A DNA stretch of 64,000 nucleotides, taken from Haliea salexigens DSM 19537. Lineage in GTDB: Bacteria; Pseudomonadota; Gammaproteobacteria; Pseudomonadales; Halieaceae. The notes beneath the pieces are model-generated. The model was not told where the DNA came from. It made no database searches and saw only the letters and a list, made by a program, of their open reading frames with translations. The stretch covers positions 62,001 to 126,000 of the forward strand of contig NZ_AUHJ01000006.1 in assembly GCF_000423125.1 (NCBI RefSeq), written 5' to 3'. Position numbers and translations under genes: made by a program. Positions 57,201 to 64,000 of the stretch are shown piece by piece (positions within the stretch are counted from its first letter, which is position 1; each line of letters starts with the position of its first letter).

Positions 57201-58723
57201 TTGTTATTGCTAAGACTTTTTTCGTTACTCGGATCATATATGTATCGTCTGAACTCCGATTCATCGGGGCTGAGTGCACTAAGTCCTCCGCCATAGGTCC
57301 CGACATAAAGTGTTCCTGACTTAGATCTCATGATTGATGTTACACCGTTAGCCCCGATCGTCGTGGTGTCGAAGCGCGAGTGTCTAAACGTCGTCACGTC
57401 ATTTGTTTTAGTGTTTAGCTTATTTAACCCGCCCGAGAATGTTCCGATCCATAAAGTGTTCCCTTCGCCGAGAAGGCTCATAACGGCCGGACTGGATATA
57501 GAGGGTGTGGTGTGTTCGTTAATGTTTTGAATGGAGTTGTTATTCTTATCTAATTTTATTAATCCGTCGTCAGTGCCTATCCATATGGTGCCCCCGGCTG
57601 TCTCGCCGAAGGCGTTAATTGATTCATTTGGCAGGCCGGCAGTTTCCGTATTAAATTTCGCAAACAAATTTTGGGAGCCAGTCGCTAGCCCGAATATAGT
57701 TCCGACCCAGTAAAGCCCTTCTCTCGATTGATAAATGCTCGATATCCGATCTGAGGGGAGGTTAGTATTGAGCGTGTTGAATTTGTAGAAATCGTCGCGC
57801 GCTATGTCATATAGATTTAGGCCTTCCAGAGTGCATATCCAAATGTTTTTAGATTCGTCTTCAAAAATGTCGATTGGAGTGCTTGATAGGAGTGACCTTT
57901 CGTTTTCGCTCGATGCGGTAAATCTTTTTGCAGAGTTCATCTCAGGGTTATAGCGAATGACACCTGAGGACGGGGTAAGTGCCCAGATAACACCGTTTGA
58001 ATCCGAAAGCACTTTGAAAATCGGCTCACTCTCGACGGCATCTCCTAAGGAGACGCCACGAATGCTCACTCTGGAGGCTTCGAGCGAGCCGGCGTTCCTA
58101 ATTTTTATTAGCCCGGTCGATATAGATGCAGCCCATACTGTTGAATCAGGTGCCTGTGTAAAGCTGTTGACCTCTCCGAGATAAGGGAGACCAATCGCGC
58201 TTGGTGTGTAGTGTTCAAACTCTTCCGTCTTTGGTGTGAAAATGCTGAACGCGTTATCGTATCCTAACCAAATGCGCCCGCCCTCATCGAGAAATAACGT
58301 GAGAATATCGTTTTTCAGAGGGGAGGAGGTATCATTCCCATCCGCGGTAAAATGTTCAAAACCGTTGTCAATCTGATTGTATCGATTGAGCCCGCCTCCT
58401 CGAGTCGACACCCAGATAGTGCCGTTATGATCCTCCACTATACTTGTAACTGCATCGTGAGAAATTGAGCTTGGGTTCGTGAGCGAGTACCTGTAATTCT
58501 CGACTTCATGACCGTTGTAGCGATTCAGTCCTTCTTGAGTGAGAAACCACATGTTGCCGCTCGAATCTTGAAACGATTGAGTTACGATCTGCTGGGTTAG
58601 CATTGTGGTTACAACGGACGGCTGGAAGTCGATGTTCGGCGCAGACGATGAGGTCATTCCCATCGGCTTGGTTGTGGCAGTGAGCACTACGAGTGCCGTT
58701 AGAATTTTCAGCCAAAAGGTCAT
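54230..58723 (-). CDS. Giant hybrid sensor kinase: propellers, HisKA, HATPase, two REC, Hpt
   Basis: 1497 residues. A signal peptide at the N-terminus precedes a double propeller of repeats such as [16 protein letters not shown] (about 35-690) and a Y_Y_Y domain (about 700-790). A membrane segment lies at about 798-822. HisKA has HEIRTPMHG (about 868), and HATPase has NNAIKFT, DTGIGM and GGTGLGLSI (about 983-1060). A first receiver-like domain lacks the acidic pair. A complete receiver ([21 protein letters not shown] near 1278) and an Hpt domain with [13 protein letters not shown] (about 1436) end the chain. It is a full phosphorelay in one protein. It ends 34 nt before the second sensor gene starts. 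Confidence 0.93.
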   Translation of the reverse strand: MTFWLKILTALVVLTATTKPMGMTSSSAPNIDFQPSVVTTMLTQQIVTQSFQDSSGNMWFLTQEGLNRYNGHEVENYRYSLTNPSSISHDAVTSIVEDHNGTIWVSTRGGGLNRYNQIDNGFEHFTADGNDTSSPLKNDILTLFLDEGGRIWLGYDNAFSIFTPKTEEFEHYTPSAIGLPYLGEVNSFTQAPDSTVWAASISTGLIKIRNAGSLEASRVSIRGVSLGDAVESEPIFKVLSDSNGVIWALTPSSGVIRYNPEMNSAKRFTASSENERSLLSSTPIDIFEDESKNIWICTLEGLNLYDIARDDFYKFNTLNTNLPSDRISSIYQSREGLYWVGTIFGLATGSQNLFAKFNTETAGLPNESINAFGETAGGTIWIGTDDGLIKLDKNNNSIQNINEHTTPSISSPAVMSLLGEGNTLWIGTFSGGLNKLNTKTNDVTTFRHSRFDTTTIGANGVTSIMRSKSGTLYVGTYGGGLSALSPDESEFRRYIYDPSNEKSLSNNNVLALFEDSMGFIWVGTENGLNRLRSADLGIFDRYYTERGNTDSISSDMVWSFYEDENQNLWMGTKGGGLNRWGKLARTEGIERFDHYSENISLPSSNIYGIQSDTEGTLWISHNRGVTRLETASREARQFGVRDGLQDTEFNMGASFKSSSGLIYFGGNLGFNIIDPKGLNDHESPPQVSISEIRVMNERRNFEKPYNQLQDIELTHNDKIFSVEFFAADYSAPSLLQYAYKLDGINEDWVISSDARQASFTTLPPGSYQLHLAAASPGGSWNWDGKSINVHVSPPIWRSAAAYLAYSIILLSLLTVYLKKQREKSELAIARQRELEEKVRERTQDLQEATYAAEAANRAKSEFLATVSHEIRTPMHGMIGMTELLLHTDLSEQQRRFATAANNSGAALLSLINDILDFSKIEANKMEIENIPFNVVDLVEEVCYLQSEPASRKNIELSHVINASINMEFVGDPGKLRQVLMNLTNNAIKFTESGHIEVLVDREKVVGSDKSMLDLRINDTGIGMDHATCERVFEPFTQADASTTRQYGGTGLGLSITKNYVELMEGSIHVSSKQNVGTSVHLRIPILDTRTPSSQSKSHIFPSTSFAIISAHKSTRDMVAEQLKRLGASSIAEFDTLPEYQFLDSDSFIFIDISTVDNQILSMHWTLIKSRTTIIASLNSFSEYQSLGASALISKPTTMESVSQAVVNWTQGANVSIARKTKQQKGVRKPLKILVAEDIPTNQRIASEVIRMCGYSTDIAENGEQAVKMQYQNRYDLIFMDCQMPLMDGFAATRSIRNGEAGSDHTPCKIIALTAGTTSSDRKAFFEAGMDGFLGKPFRVEDIRNILTTHFGELGFSEDEESHSTSRSASDKSDASNDTGIIDEPAVSNILHIQEQTGKAILKEVYEGFCLQMDQKISELNSGNNNLGSINLQSLAHAVKSMSANLGAKEVKAIAGKIESDVKGGKDVDYILARELITSAYSAFKSAFREKYRNYLDH

Positions 58724-58813
58724 GTTGAGTTGTGTTCTAGTCTTTAGATAGCTCCAGTGTAATCAATCTGTTTGGTTATGTCTGATCGGGAGATGTATAA
58801 AGAGGAATTCAAA

Positions 58814-58840
58814 TAAAAAAGGGAGGCAATGCCTCCCTTT
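58814..58840 (-). terminator. Rho-independent terminator after the repeat-protein gene
   Basis: On the minus strand AAAGGGAGGC pairs perfectly with GCCTCCCTTT around a 3-nt loop and is followed by six Ts. It lies 24 nt after the stop codon and separates the repeat-protein transcript from the sensor genes. Confidence 0.9.
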
Positions 58841-58863
58841 CAGTTCTTCATGTGCTTACGTGT

Positions 58864-59487
58864 TTATCGAAGGCTCCACTTGTAGCCGGCTTGGTCGGCG
58901 TAGCTGCGGAAGCCCCACTTGTAGCCAGCTTGGTCGGCATAGCTGCGGAAGCCCCATTTGTAGCCGGCCTGGTCGGCGTAGCTGCGGAAGCCCCACTTGT
59001 AGCCCGCCTGGTCCGCGTAGCTTCGGAAGCCCCACTTGTAGCCTGCCTGGTCGGCGTAGCTGCGGAAGCCCCACTTGTAGCCAGCCTGGTCGGCATAGCT
59101 GCGGAAGCCCCACTTGTAGCCAGTTTCTGAAGCAACGCTAGATTCTCCCCAAGTGAACTCGAGGCTGGTCGAAGCTGATTGCACTTCTGTCGAACTCTGG
59201 GTATTGGTGTTTTCCGTCATCGCCCACTTGTAGCTTGTCGACTCTGCTTCCGCATCTGCCCATTTTGCGGGTGCCGCGGTGTCAGTAGCGCCAGCGTTGC
59301 CCCACTTATATCCGCTCGTGGACTGATAGTTGACAGTTTTTGCCAGTCCGTGTGCGACTTTGTGAACTGTTGCGGAGCTGTTGGCAACATTGATCTGAGT
59401 GAAGCTTGAGTCGGCCAGCACGGGTCCAGCGACGATAAGCGCTGATAACGCCACGCTCTGCTTAAAGATATTCGAAAGGTTTTTCAT
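58864..59487 (-). CDS. Secreted protein of perfect 13-residue GYKWGFRSYADQA repeats
   Basis: 207 residues from the ATG at 59487. A Sec signal peptide covers about 1-25 (basic start, ALSALIVAGPVLA, then DSS). Residues 26-122 are low-complexity and contain diverged copies (GYKWGN at 59, AKWADA at 74, SYKWAM at 85, FTWGES at 111). Residues 123-200 are six exact copies of GYKWGFRSYADQA, and GYKWSLR ends the chain. The six DNA units differ only at third codon positions. The mature part has no Cys. No family is recognised. An alternative GTG start at 59520 would add 11 residues before the signal peptide. It has its own strong terminator. Possible roles are a multi-copy peptide precursor, a surface fibre or an adhesin. 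Confidence 0.88.
   Translation of the reverse strand: MKNLSNIFKQSVALSALIVAGPVLADSSFTQINVANSSATVHKVAHGLAKTVNYQSTSGYKWGNAGATDTAAPAKWADAEAESTSYKWAMTENTNTQSSTEVQSASTSLEFTWGESSVASETGYKWGFRSYADQAGYKWGFRSYADQAGYKWGFRSYADQAGYKWGFRSYADQAGYKWGFRSYADQAGYKWGFRSYADQAGYKWSLR
58877..59110 (-). repeat. Six 39-bp coding tandem repeats
   Basis: Phased copies start at 58877, 58916, 58955, 58994, 59033 and 59072, with a partial seventh at 59111. Differences between units are synonymous (TAT/TAC, GCN, CAA/CAG, CGC/CGA, AAA/AAG). Confidence 0.97.
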
Positions 59488-59529
59488 CAGTAGTCTGCCC
59501 CATCGCATGGTTTTCGCCACCCCAGTGGC
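59488..59529 (-). promoter_or_regulatory. Closely packed hairpins before the repeat-gene start
   Basis: CAG-TAGT-CTG (59488-59497), CCAT-CGC-ATGG (59500-59510) and GCCAC-CCCA-GTGGC (59516-59529) sit back to back directly before the ATG. They would enclose the ribosome-binding region and could control translation. I do not recognise a known riboswitch. Confidence 0.35.
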
Positions 59530-59807
59530 CTAAATTTTCCAACCCTATCTCGTCCGTGAGAGGCATTTTGTGCCGCGTTTTTGCGGCGCTCGGTACTGTT
59601 ATAGGGAGCTGGGAGGGGAGGTTGAAGAGGTTTCCATAACCAGTTTGGGGCACTGTATTTCTACAGTATTGACGTGGTCGTCCGCCCACTCATGTTCTGG
59701 GTGAGATAGGTGCTTGTAAGCTTTTGAAAAATATATGGAAAGTGATTTTTAGTGGAGTGCTTTTTAGCGCTTGCCCCATTTGGGTTATACGCCGGGGCAG
59801 GGGGGTA
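59530..59807. other. Leader region of the repeat gene and intergenic space
   Basis: No supported gene. It has one GCCGC/GCGGC hairpin (59572-59587) and AT-rich patches near 59720-59770 that may hold the promoter; I cannot assign -35/-10 boxes with confidence. Confidence 0.35.
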
Positions 59808-61808
59808 TCAGCGAGGTGACTCACCGTTATCTTGGCGGGAAAGCGCTTCGATTCTGCTGCGCTCTGCAGTGTAGATTTCCAGCCAATCCACCGGCAAGTC
59901 CGCGCTGGGTGGCTCGCCGTCTTCGCGTTCAATGTGAGCCTTAGCGCCCCACCTGAGGGCGTCGGAGGGTGCATCTTCGGTTGGCTTGGGTGTCAGCAGG
60001 TCCTGCAGGCCCGGCAAGGTGGGCTCCCTGGTGTCGCCCACTATTGCGGGGCCTTCGTAATGCGTCTCGCCGCGGATGTCCCGTGCGATATCCAGGCCCT
60101 GGTTGCCGCAGCCTGTAGTACCGAGGGTTACAGCGCGGGTTGCGCTGACTGCTCCGCTACCTTGCAGGAACGGGCTGTAGTAGAGGCGCCCGTTTTGGTG
60201 AATCGCGGGCTCTGCGCTGCTCATCAGTTTGCATTTGACGTCGTCGGGTGTCAGCTCCGGTTCCAGTTGCAGGAGTAGCGCGGCAATGCCTGAGACGAGT
60301 GCGCTGGCCTGCGAGGTGCCGGTCATGACCAGCTCTCCGCTGCTGATCATGTAGTTGGGGTGTTTGCGGGTGAGTGTGCTACCTGGGCTTGCGAGGCCGG
60401 CGATATGGCCTCCAGGGGCAACCAGGTCTGGCTTGATGTGTCCGCTGGGCGTTGGGCCACGTGACGAGAACCCCGGAATATAGTCATCATTCCTGTCATC
60501 CACGGTCCAGGAATCGGTGTAGGCACCTACAGTGATAATGTAGGGCAGATTTCCGGGCGAGCCGATGGTCATCGGTTCTGGGCCCTCGTTGCCCGCGGCC
60601 GCGACGACGGTAATGCCCGCTGCCCAGGCCTGCATGAGTGCCTGATTGATCGGGTCGAGGAAGTAGGGCCAGCGGGGGCGGGCGGCAAATGACAGGTTCA
60701 GCACCCGAATGTTGAGCTGCTCGCGGTGCTCCACGACCCACTGTATGCCGCGCACGATGTCCAGGAAGTCACCTTGCCCTTCGTCGTCGAAGGCTTTAAT
60801 CGCGACCAGCTGCGCGTCCGGTGCAATGCCCTTGTAGCTGCCATCTGGTTGCCCATGTGTGAGCACTCGCTCACTGTTTGCGATAACGCTGCTCATGTGT
60901 GTGCCGTGTCCACTGGCGTCGGGCACCGGCACGCTGGCTCTGTTGTCTATGGCGTCATAGCGGCCAATGATGCGGGGCTCACCTTCGGTATCGGTGGCCA
61001 TTGCAGGGTGTTCCCACAGGCCGGAGTCGAGCACCGCTACCGTAACACCACGCCCTGTAATGCCGTGTCGATGGAGGTCTGCGGCGCCTGAAACGCGCGG
61101 GTAATAGGTGTCGGATAGGTAGTCGGCGTAGCCGGGGATGAGCTTCAATGTGCAGCTTGTGCCGAATAGCAGTGTTATCTGGAAATCGCTCTGCTGCCAC
61201 TGGTCGTGCAAGTCAGAATTACTGGCGGGAAAGGTGATGCTGAATTGTGTGCGGGTGCCGGGCTGCGGGCCCGCCGCTGCTTCCGCCAGGTCCGTGGTTG
61301 TCTGCCATCGGTCCTCGCCATCGAGCGTGGCCGGAGAAAGCTCGAGTGTGGCCTTTCCCAGCTGTGCATGCAGCTCGGAGCCAAGACCGGCTGGCCAGGA
61401 GAGCTCCACGCTCTTCAGGCGGTCGGTTGCTTCGCCGAGGTTATGAATCGCCCACTCCAGCGTCTTGCTGCCAAGGTGAGCCTCCAGCGCGCCGCCCAGC
61501 GCGCATGCCGTGGCATCAGGCGGCGGCAAGGGCTCGGACATATCCATCGACAGGTCGTCAATCAGTCGTGAAATCACGGGGGAGCTGCGAATCTGCTCGA
61601 GTTGTTGCGCCGTCACGGAGGCGCCCAAGGCGTTGATGATTGGCAGGTCGTGCGTCACGCTCCCCCCTGCGCGTTCCACCAGTTCGCGCAGCTCCTGCAC
61701 TGAATCGCCCTGCAGCATTATCAACAGAGGTTCGTTATCTGGTGCTGCAGCACGTGACAGGAGGGGGAGGCACAGAACGGCAGTGAGCCACAGTGACCCG
61801 AAATTCAT
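59808..61808 (-). CDS. Secreted subtilisin-like serine protease (S8)
   Basis: 666 residues from the ATG at 61808. A signal peptide (MNFGSLWLTAVLCLPLLSRAAA, cut about 22) leads an inhibitor-like propeptide (about 25-90) and an unassigned beta-rich domain (about 100-240). The catalytic domain has Asp in VAVLDSGLWEHP (about 259), His in ASGHGTHMSSV (about 299) and Ser in VMTGTSQASALVSG (about 495); AAAGNEGPEP carries the oxyanion Asn. All three catalytic residues are present. The C-terminal 90 residues are acidic and not family-like. It is directly upstream of the repeat-protein gene on the same strand and could process it, which is inference. Confidence 0.93.
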   Translation of the reverse strand: MNFGSLWLTAVLCLPLLSRAAAPDNEPLLIMLQGDSVQELRELVERAGGSVTHDLPIINALGASVTAQQLEQIRSSPVISRLIDDLSMDMSEPLPPPDATACALGGALEAHLGSKTLEWAIHNLGEATDRLKSVELSWPAGLGSELHAQLGKATLELSPATLDGEDRWQTTTDLAEAAAGPQPGTRTQFSITFPASNSDLHDQWQQSDFQITLLFGTSCTLKLIPGYADYLSDTYYPRVSGAADLHRHGITGRGVTVAVLDSGLWEHPAMATDTEGEPRIIGRYDAIDNRASVPVPDASGHGTHMSSVIANSERVLTHGQPDGSYKGIAPDAQLVAIKAFDDEGQGDFLDIVRGIQWVVEHREQLNIRVLNLSFAARPRWPYFLDPINQALMQAWAAGITVVAAAGNEGPEPMTIGSPGNLPYIITVGAYTDSWTVDDRNDDYIPGFSSRGPTPSGHIKPDLVAPGGHIAGLASPGSTLTRKHPNYMISSGELVMTGTSQASALVSGIAALLLQLEPELTPDDVKCKLMSSAEPAIHQNGRLYYSPFLQGSGAVSATRAVTLGTTGCGNQGLDIARDIRGETHYEGPAIVGDTREPTLPGLQDLLTPKPTEDAPSDALRWGAKAHIEREDGEPPSADLPVDWLEIYTAERSRIEALSRQDNGESPR

Positions 61809-61833
61809 ACGAGCTGGTTTGCGATTGGCCAAT

Positions 61834-63639
61834 TTACTGGCCCGAGGCGAGTTGCTCGGAAAAGTTGTGTCGCAGCAGGTTGGGCACGTCCTCGGGGTAC
61901 ACAGGGATGGAAAAGAAATATCCCTGCAGCAGATCACACTGTTTGTCGACCAGGTAGCGCATCTGTTCGGCGGTTTCGATGCCCTCTGCAATCACGCGCA
62001 GGTTGAGAGTGCGCGACAGGGCGAGAATCGCATCGATGATCGCGGCACCGTCCGGGCTGCCAAGATCGGCAATGAAGCTCTGATCGATTTTCAGGGTGTC
62101 AATTGGGAAACGCTTGAGGTAACTCAGGGATGAATAGCCGGTCCCGAAGTCGTCCACCGCCAGGTCGAGACCAATGGCCTTGAGCTCTTTCAGCTTGACG
62201 ATGTTCGCTTCCGCATCGGTCATGATGGCGCCCTCGGTAAGCTCCAGCTCCAGGCGATGTGGCAGCATCTTGGAGTTTTCGAGGAATCCGCGCACGAAGC
62301 CCGATAGGCCACTCTGGTTGAACTGCAAGGGGGAGATGTTCACACTCACGCGGAATGACGGCAAGCCGAGGCTGTCCCAGTACTGGCAGTCCTTGGCGAC
62401 CTGGGTCATTACCCATTCACCGAGCTCAATGATCTGCCCGGTACGCTCGGCGACCGGGATGAACTCCGCGGGTGATACCATGCCGCGTACCGGGTGCTTC
62501 CAGCGTACCAGTGCTTCCAGGCTCACCACGTTGCCGGTAGCAACCTCTACCTGTGGCTGATAGCGCAGCTCCAGCTCGCCTGCCTGCATGCCGTGGCGCA
62601 ACTCTTCTTCCATTTTGAGCTGTTCAACGGCCTTGGCATTCATTTCTTCGTTGTAAAAGCGGTAGCAGGCCCGGCCCGCGGCCTTTGCCACGTACATGGC
62701 TGTGTCCGCGTTGCGAATGAGGCTGTCAGGGTCTTCGCCGTCCGTTGGGTAAATGGCGATCCCGATGCTGGGCGTAACAACCGGGTTGTGTGATTGTAGT
62801 GCGATGGGTTGCGAGAGGCTTTCAAGAATCCGCCTTGCAATCCCTTCTACATGTTGTTTGTCGGGCACATCTGACAACACGACGGTGAACTCGTCACCGC
62901 CCAGGCGCGCGATTTCCGCGCTGCCATCACCGCTGGCGTCATCGTCGTCATCATCGTCGCTGAAGAAGTTGATAGCATCGTCCTGGCGCAATTCCAGCGT
63001 CAGGCGCTTGGCAATTTCTACCAGTAGTCGGTCGCCTCGCCCGTGGCCGATTGAGTCATTGATGCGCTTGAAATTATCCAGGTCGATGAAGAGCAGGGCC
63101 GCATAGGAACTACGGCGCTGGCTGCGCTTCAGAATGCGCACCAGTTGTTCATTGAAATTGCGCCTGTTTGGCAGGTTAGTCAGTGGATCGTAGTAGGCCA
63201 GGTAGCGCAGCCGGTCTTCTTGTCGGCGCAAGGAGTTGAACGCCTGGCTGGCGCGCAACATGTACTGCACGTCCCGCCCCAGTAGTGACCAGTTGACCGG
63301 TTTGGTTTTGTATTGAGTGGCACCGGCGTCAAAGCCGAGATCAATCGACTCGCGATCATCGGAGCCAGTGACGATCATGATGGGTATGGATTCGCCCTGC
63401 GGCATCTCGCGAATGAGCTTGCACACTTCAAGCCCGCTCATGCCCGGCATTTCAACATCAAGGAACACGAGGTCCGGCCGTTCCCGGGTGAACATTTCCA
63501 GTGCTTCCGGGCCGCTGCTCGCCTCGACAACAACCATATCTTCTGCTTCCAGACACTGGCGTGTCAGCAACCGCACAATCTGGTCGTCGTCGCAGACCAG
63601 AATTTTTGCGCGTATCGTATGCGAGCTGGGGTTTTGCAT
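61834..63639 (-). CDS. Response regulator with GGDEF and EAL domains
   Basis: 601 residues from the ATG at 63639. A receiver domain (about 10-125) has CDDDQ and phospho-Asp in LVFLDVEMPG (about 61). GGDEF has the intact LGGDEFTVVL (about 247), and EAL has LEALVRWKHP (about 375) with DDFGTGYSSL and AEGIET downstream. Both active sites look complete, so it could make or break cyclic di-GMP. An unusual aspartate-rich insert, SDDDDDDDASGDGS, interrupts the GGDEF domain before its signature. The gene ends 25 nt before the protease start and may be co-transcribed with it. No strong ribosome-binding site marks the start. Confidence 0.92.
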   Translation of the reverse strand: MQNPSSHTIRAKILVCDDDQIVRLLTRQCLEAEDMVVVEASSGPEALEMFTRERPDLVFLDVEMPGMSGLEVCKLIREMPQGESIPIMIVTGSDDRESIDLGFDAGATQYKTKPVNWSLLGRDVQYMLRASQAFNSLRRQEDRLRYLAYYDPLTNLPNRRNFNEQLVRILKRSQRRSSYAALLFIDLDNFKRINDSIGHGRGDRLLVEIAKRLTLELRQDDAINFFSDDDDDDDASGDGSAEIARLGGDEFTVVLSDVPDKQHVEGIARRILESLSQPIALQSHNPVVTPSIGIAIYPTDGEDPDSLIRNADTAMYVAKAAGRACYRFYNEEMNAKAVEQLKMEEELRHGMQAGELELRYQPQVEVATGNVVSLEALVRWKHPVRGMVSPAEFIPVAERTGQIIELGEWVMTQVAKDCQYWDSLGLPSFRVSVNISPLQFNQSGLSGFVRGFLENSKMLPHRLELELTEGAIMTDAEANIVKLKELKAIGLDLAVDDFGTGYSSLSYLKRFPIDTLKIDQSFIADLGSPDGAAIIDAILALSRTLNLRVIAEGIETAEQMRYLVDKQCDLLQGYFFSIPVYPEDVPNLLRHNFSEQLASGQ

Positions 63640-63762
63640 CAGTACGTTATGCGCGGCAACCGGAAGAGCGAACAAGGCTATCATCCCATGTCGTTACCGC
63701 ATAGGTCTCTTTCGCGTAGGCAGCCCAGAAGTTCTGCCTATCGTGGGGTGTGTTACAAAATG

Positions 63763-64000
63763 TCAGGATGAGATGCGCTCCCGCTGTTTGAAACGCTGTT
63801 CCTGCACAAAGCGCGGCAGCTGCTGTAGCGGAATGGCCTTGCTGTAGTAGAAACCCTGAACCTGCTCGCAATTCTGGCTGCGCAGGAAGCTGACCTGTTC
63901 GTGATTCTCAACGCCCTCGGCGATCACTTCAATTTCCAGCCGGCGCGCCATTTCGATAATGAGGCTACAAACCGCCGCCTGTTGCACATTGTGCGGCAGG
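63763..64000 (-). CDS. EAL-domain protein, C-terminal end (partial)
   Basis: The frame is open to the right edge and covers about 78 C-terminal residues. AVCSLIIEMARRLEIEVIAEGVENHEQVSFLR then CEQVQGFYYSKAIPL is the end of an EAL phosphodiesterase domain. It resembles the same part of the neighbouring REC-GGDEF-EAL protein and is probably a paralogue. The catalytic start lies outside the window. Confidence 0.88.
   Translation of the reverse strand, partial: LPHNVQQAAVCSLIIEMARRLEIEVIAEGVENHEQVSFLRSQNCEQVQGFYYSKAIPLQQLPRFVQEQRFKQRERISS

Noticed and set aside
58877-59110. CRISPR-like array (regular 39-bp repeats)
   Set aside because: The repeats are directly contiguous with no spacers, lie in frame inside a signal-peptide protein and vary only at codon third positions.
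58852-59130. Plus-strand open frame through the repeats
   Set aside because: It exists only because the repeat length is a multiple of three; it has no ribosome-binding site, and the minus-strand frame has the signal peptide, silent variation and terminator.
59487-59600. Cyclic di-GMP riboswitch before the repeat gene
   Set aside because: The hairpins are real, but the conserved GEMM core (GCACAGGGCAAACC-type and GGGACGCAAAGCC-type segments) is absent.

Overview
The window looks like chromosome of a marine gammaproteobacterium, most likely in or near Halieaceae/Cellvibrionales (Haliea, Halioglobus, Congregibacter type). The reasons are the conserved core block smpB / ratA-rnfH-bamE-fur / recN-hrcA-grpE-dnaK-dnaJ-dapB, a one-piece tmRNA with the tag ANDDNYGAQLAA, generally GC-rich coding, and many acyl-CoA, P450 and Rieske genes. 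The taxonomic call is inference; no search was run.

Region 1 (1-11,132) is an integrated element abutting the 3' end of ssrA. From ssrA outward it carries a P4-type tyrosine integrase; an overlapping operon of an AlpA-type regulator, two unknown small proteins and a D5/P4-like helicase; a noncoding stretch with CGGACA iterons and an AT-rich patch that looks like a replication origin; a small hydrophobic protein; a RadC-like protein; a two-segment membrane peptide; and type I restriction-modification genes (hsdM, hsdS) overlapping a DUF4268/PD-(D/E)xK nuclease-like gene that runs off the left edge. The left boundary of the element is not in the window.

Region 2 (11,133-20,200): ssrA, an Ldh2-family dehydrogenase, a scar where about 1.1 kb (a methyltransferase and a broken gene start) sits between two copies of the batD 3' end, and then a complete MoxR/DUF58/DUF4381/BatA/BatB/BatC/BatD operon.

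Region 3 (20,200-37,300) is the core block, interrupted by an NSS transporter between smpB and ratA, and by a P450 / KshA-like Rieske oxygenase / acetoacetate decarboxylase-like / SDR / TetR cassette between fur and recN. dnaK has a good heat-shock (sigma-32) promoter candidate.

Region 4 (37,300-51,060) is mostly lipid and acyl-CoA metabolism: an alkylsulfatase-like lipoprotein, a tandem pair of acyl-CoA dehydrogenases, a luciferase-like oxidoreductase, an SDR, aceK, a histidine phosphatase, a TesB thioesterase co-translated with an unusual double TetR regulator, a MATE exporter, Tag glycosylase and an enoyl-CoA hydratase.

Region 5 (51,040-64,000) is the most unusual. All genes are on the minus strand: two very large beta-propeller sensor kinases, a secreted protein built of perfect 13-residue GYKWGFRSYADQA repeats, a secreted subtilisin-like protease, a REC-GGDEF-EAL protein and part of a second EAL protein. 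The repeat units differ only at synonymous sites, so the peptide sequence is under strong constraint. Whether protease, repeat peptide and sensors form one system is a hypothesis from proximity.
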